Both the position numbers and the translations under genes were made by a program. A stretch of 6,052 nucleotides of DNA, from positions 1 through 6,052 of the forward strand of contig SKID01000289.1 in assembly GCA_007116605.1 (NCBI GenBank), in the 5' to 3' direction. Below the pieces are notes generated by a model. That model was not told the origin of the DNA. It saw only the letters and a program-made list of their open reading frames with translations, and made no database searches. Positions 6,002 through 6,052 of the stretch are shown piece by piece; the stretch's first letter is position 1, and each line of letters begins with the position of its first letter. Source of the stretch: Tissierellia bacterium (lineage in GTDB: Bacteria > Bacillota > Clostridia > Tissierellales > Dethiosulfatibacteraceae).

Positions 6002-6052
6002 ATGAGTAAGTACTATGATTACAATAAGTTTTTTTCAACCATTTTAAACGAA
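6002..6052 (+). CDS. Possible start of an unidentified gene, cut by window edge
   Basis: An ATG at 6002 opens a frame of 17 codons (MSKYYDYNKFFSTILNE) that is still open at the window end. It is the only forward frame with an ATG that reaches the edge; an in-frame TAG lies at 5981. There is an extended -10-like motif 20 bases before the ATG, but no Shine-Dalgarno sequence worth the name in the 21 bases between. Seventeen open codons are weak evidence, and I do not recognise a family. It could be a real downstream gene, or merely non-coding sequence. Confidence 0.27.
   Translation, partial: MSKYYDYNKFFSTILNE

Noticed and set aside
1..6052. Search for mobile elements, CRISPR arrays, tRNA/rRNA genes, riboswitches and defence or toxin-antitoxin genes
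   Set aside because: No long repeats, regular spacers, tRNA-like cloverleaf, transposase or defence motifs were recognised; almost every base lies in a conserved housekeeping gene.

Overview
The window is AT-rich (GC roughly one third, by eye) and carries six genes, all on the + strand and tightly packed. It looks like chromosomal housekeeping DNA from a low-GC Gram-positive bacterium of the class Clostridia. The support is the gene order (PPDK regulatory protein, dGTPase, dnaG, rpoD, trmK, nif3), the strong purine-rich Shine-Dalgarno sites, the A/T-ending codons, and a primary sigma factor of the Firmicutes size class. Genus and species cannot be told from the sequence.

Layout. Bases 1-442 hold the C-terminal half of a DUF299 pyruvate,phosphate dikinase regulatory protein, closed by an intrinsic terminator that overlaps its stop codon. 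Bases 482-1480 encode an HD-domain dGTPase (dgt). A 64-base gap then holds a perfect-consensus sigma-70/sigma-A promoter and a second, extended -10 element. DNA primase (dnaG, 1545-3254) and the primary sigma factor (rpoD/sigA, 3247-4413) follow with an 8-base overlap; this is the core of the bacterial macromolecular-synthesis operon. After rpoD comes a 66-base gap with a perfect 13-bp hairpin closed by a GAAA tetraloop. Then come trmK (tRNA m1A22 methyltransferase, 4480-5205) and a Nif3/YqfO-like metal protein (5177-5980), which overlap by 29 bases. The last 72 bases hold an extended -10-like motif and possibly the first 17 codons of another gene.

How the genes fit together. dnaG and rpoD link initiation of replication primers with initiation of transcription, and dgt upstream acts on the dNTP pool. 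trmK and nif3 are classic downstream neighbours of sigA in Firmicutes. Regulation seems to rest on strong housekeeping promoters before dnaG, possible internal promoters, translational coupling at the two overlaps, and perhaps partial termination or RNA processing at the rpoD-trmK hairpin.

No mobile element, CRISPR array, RNA gene, defence system or foreign-looking segment was seen. This is an ordinary conserved core region, and the points worth a second look are regulatory rather than new systems.
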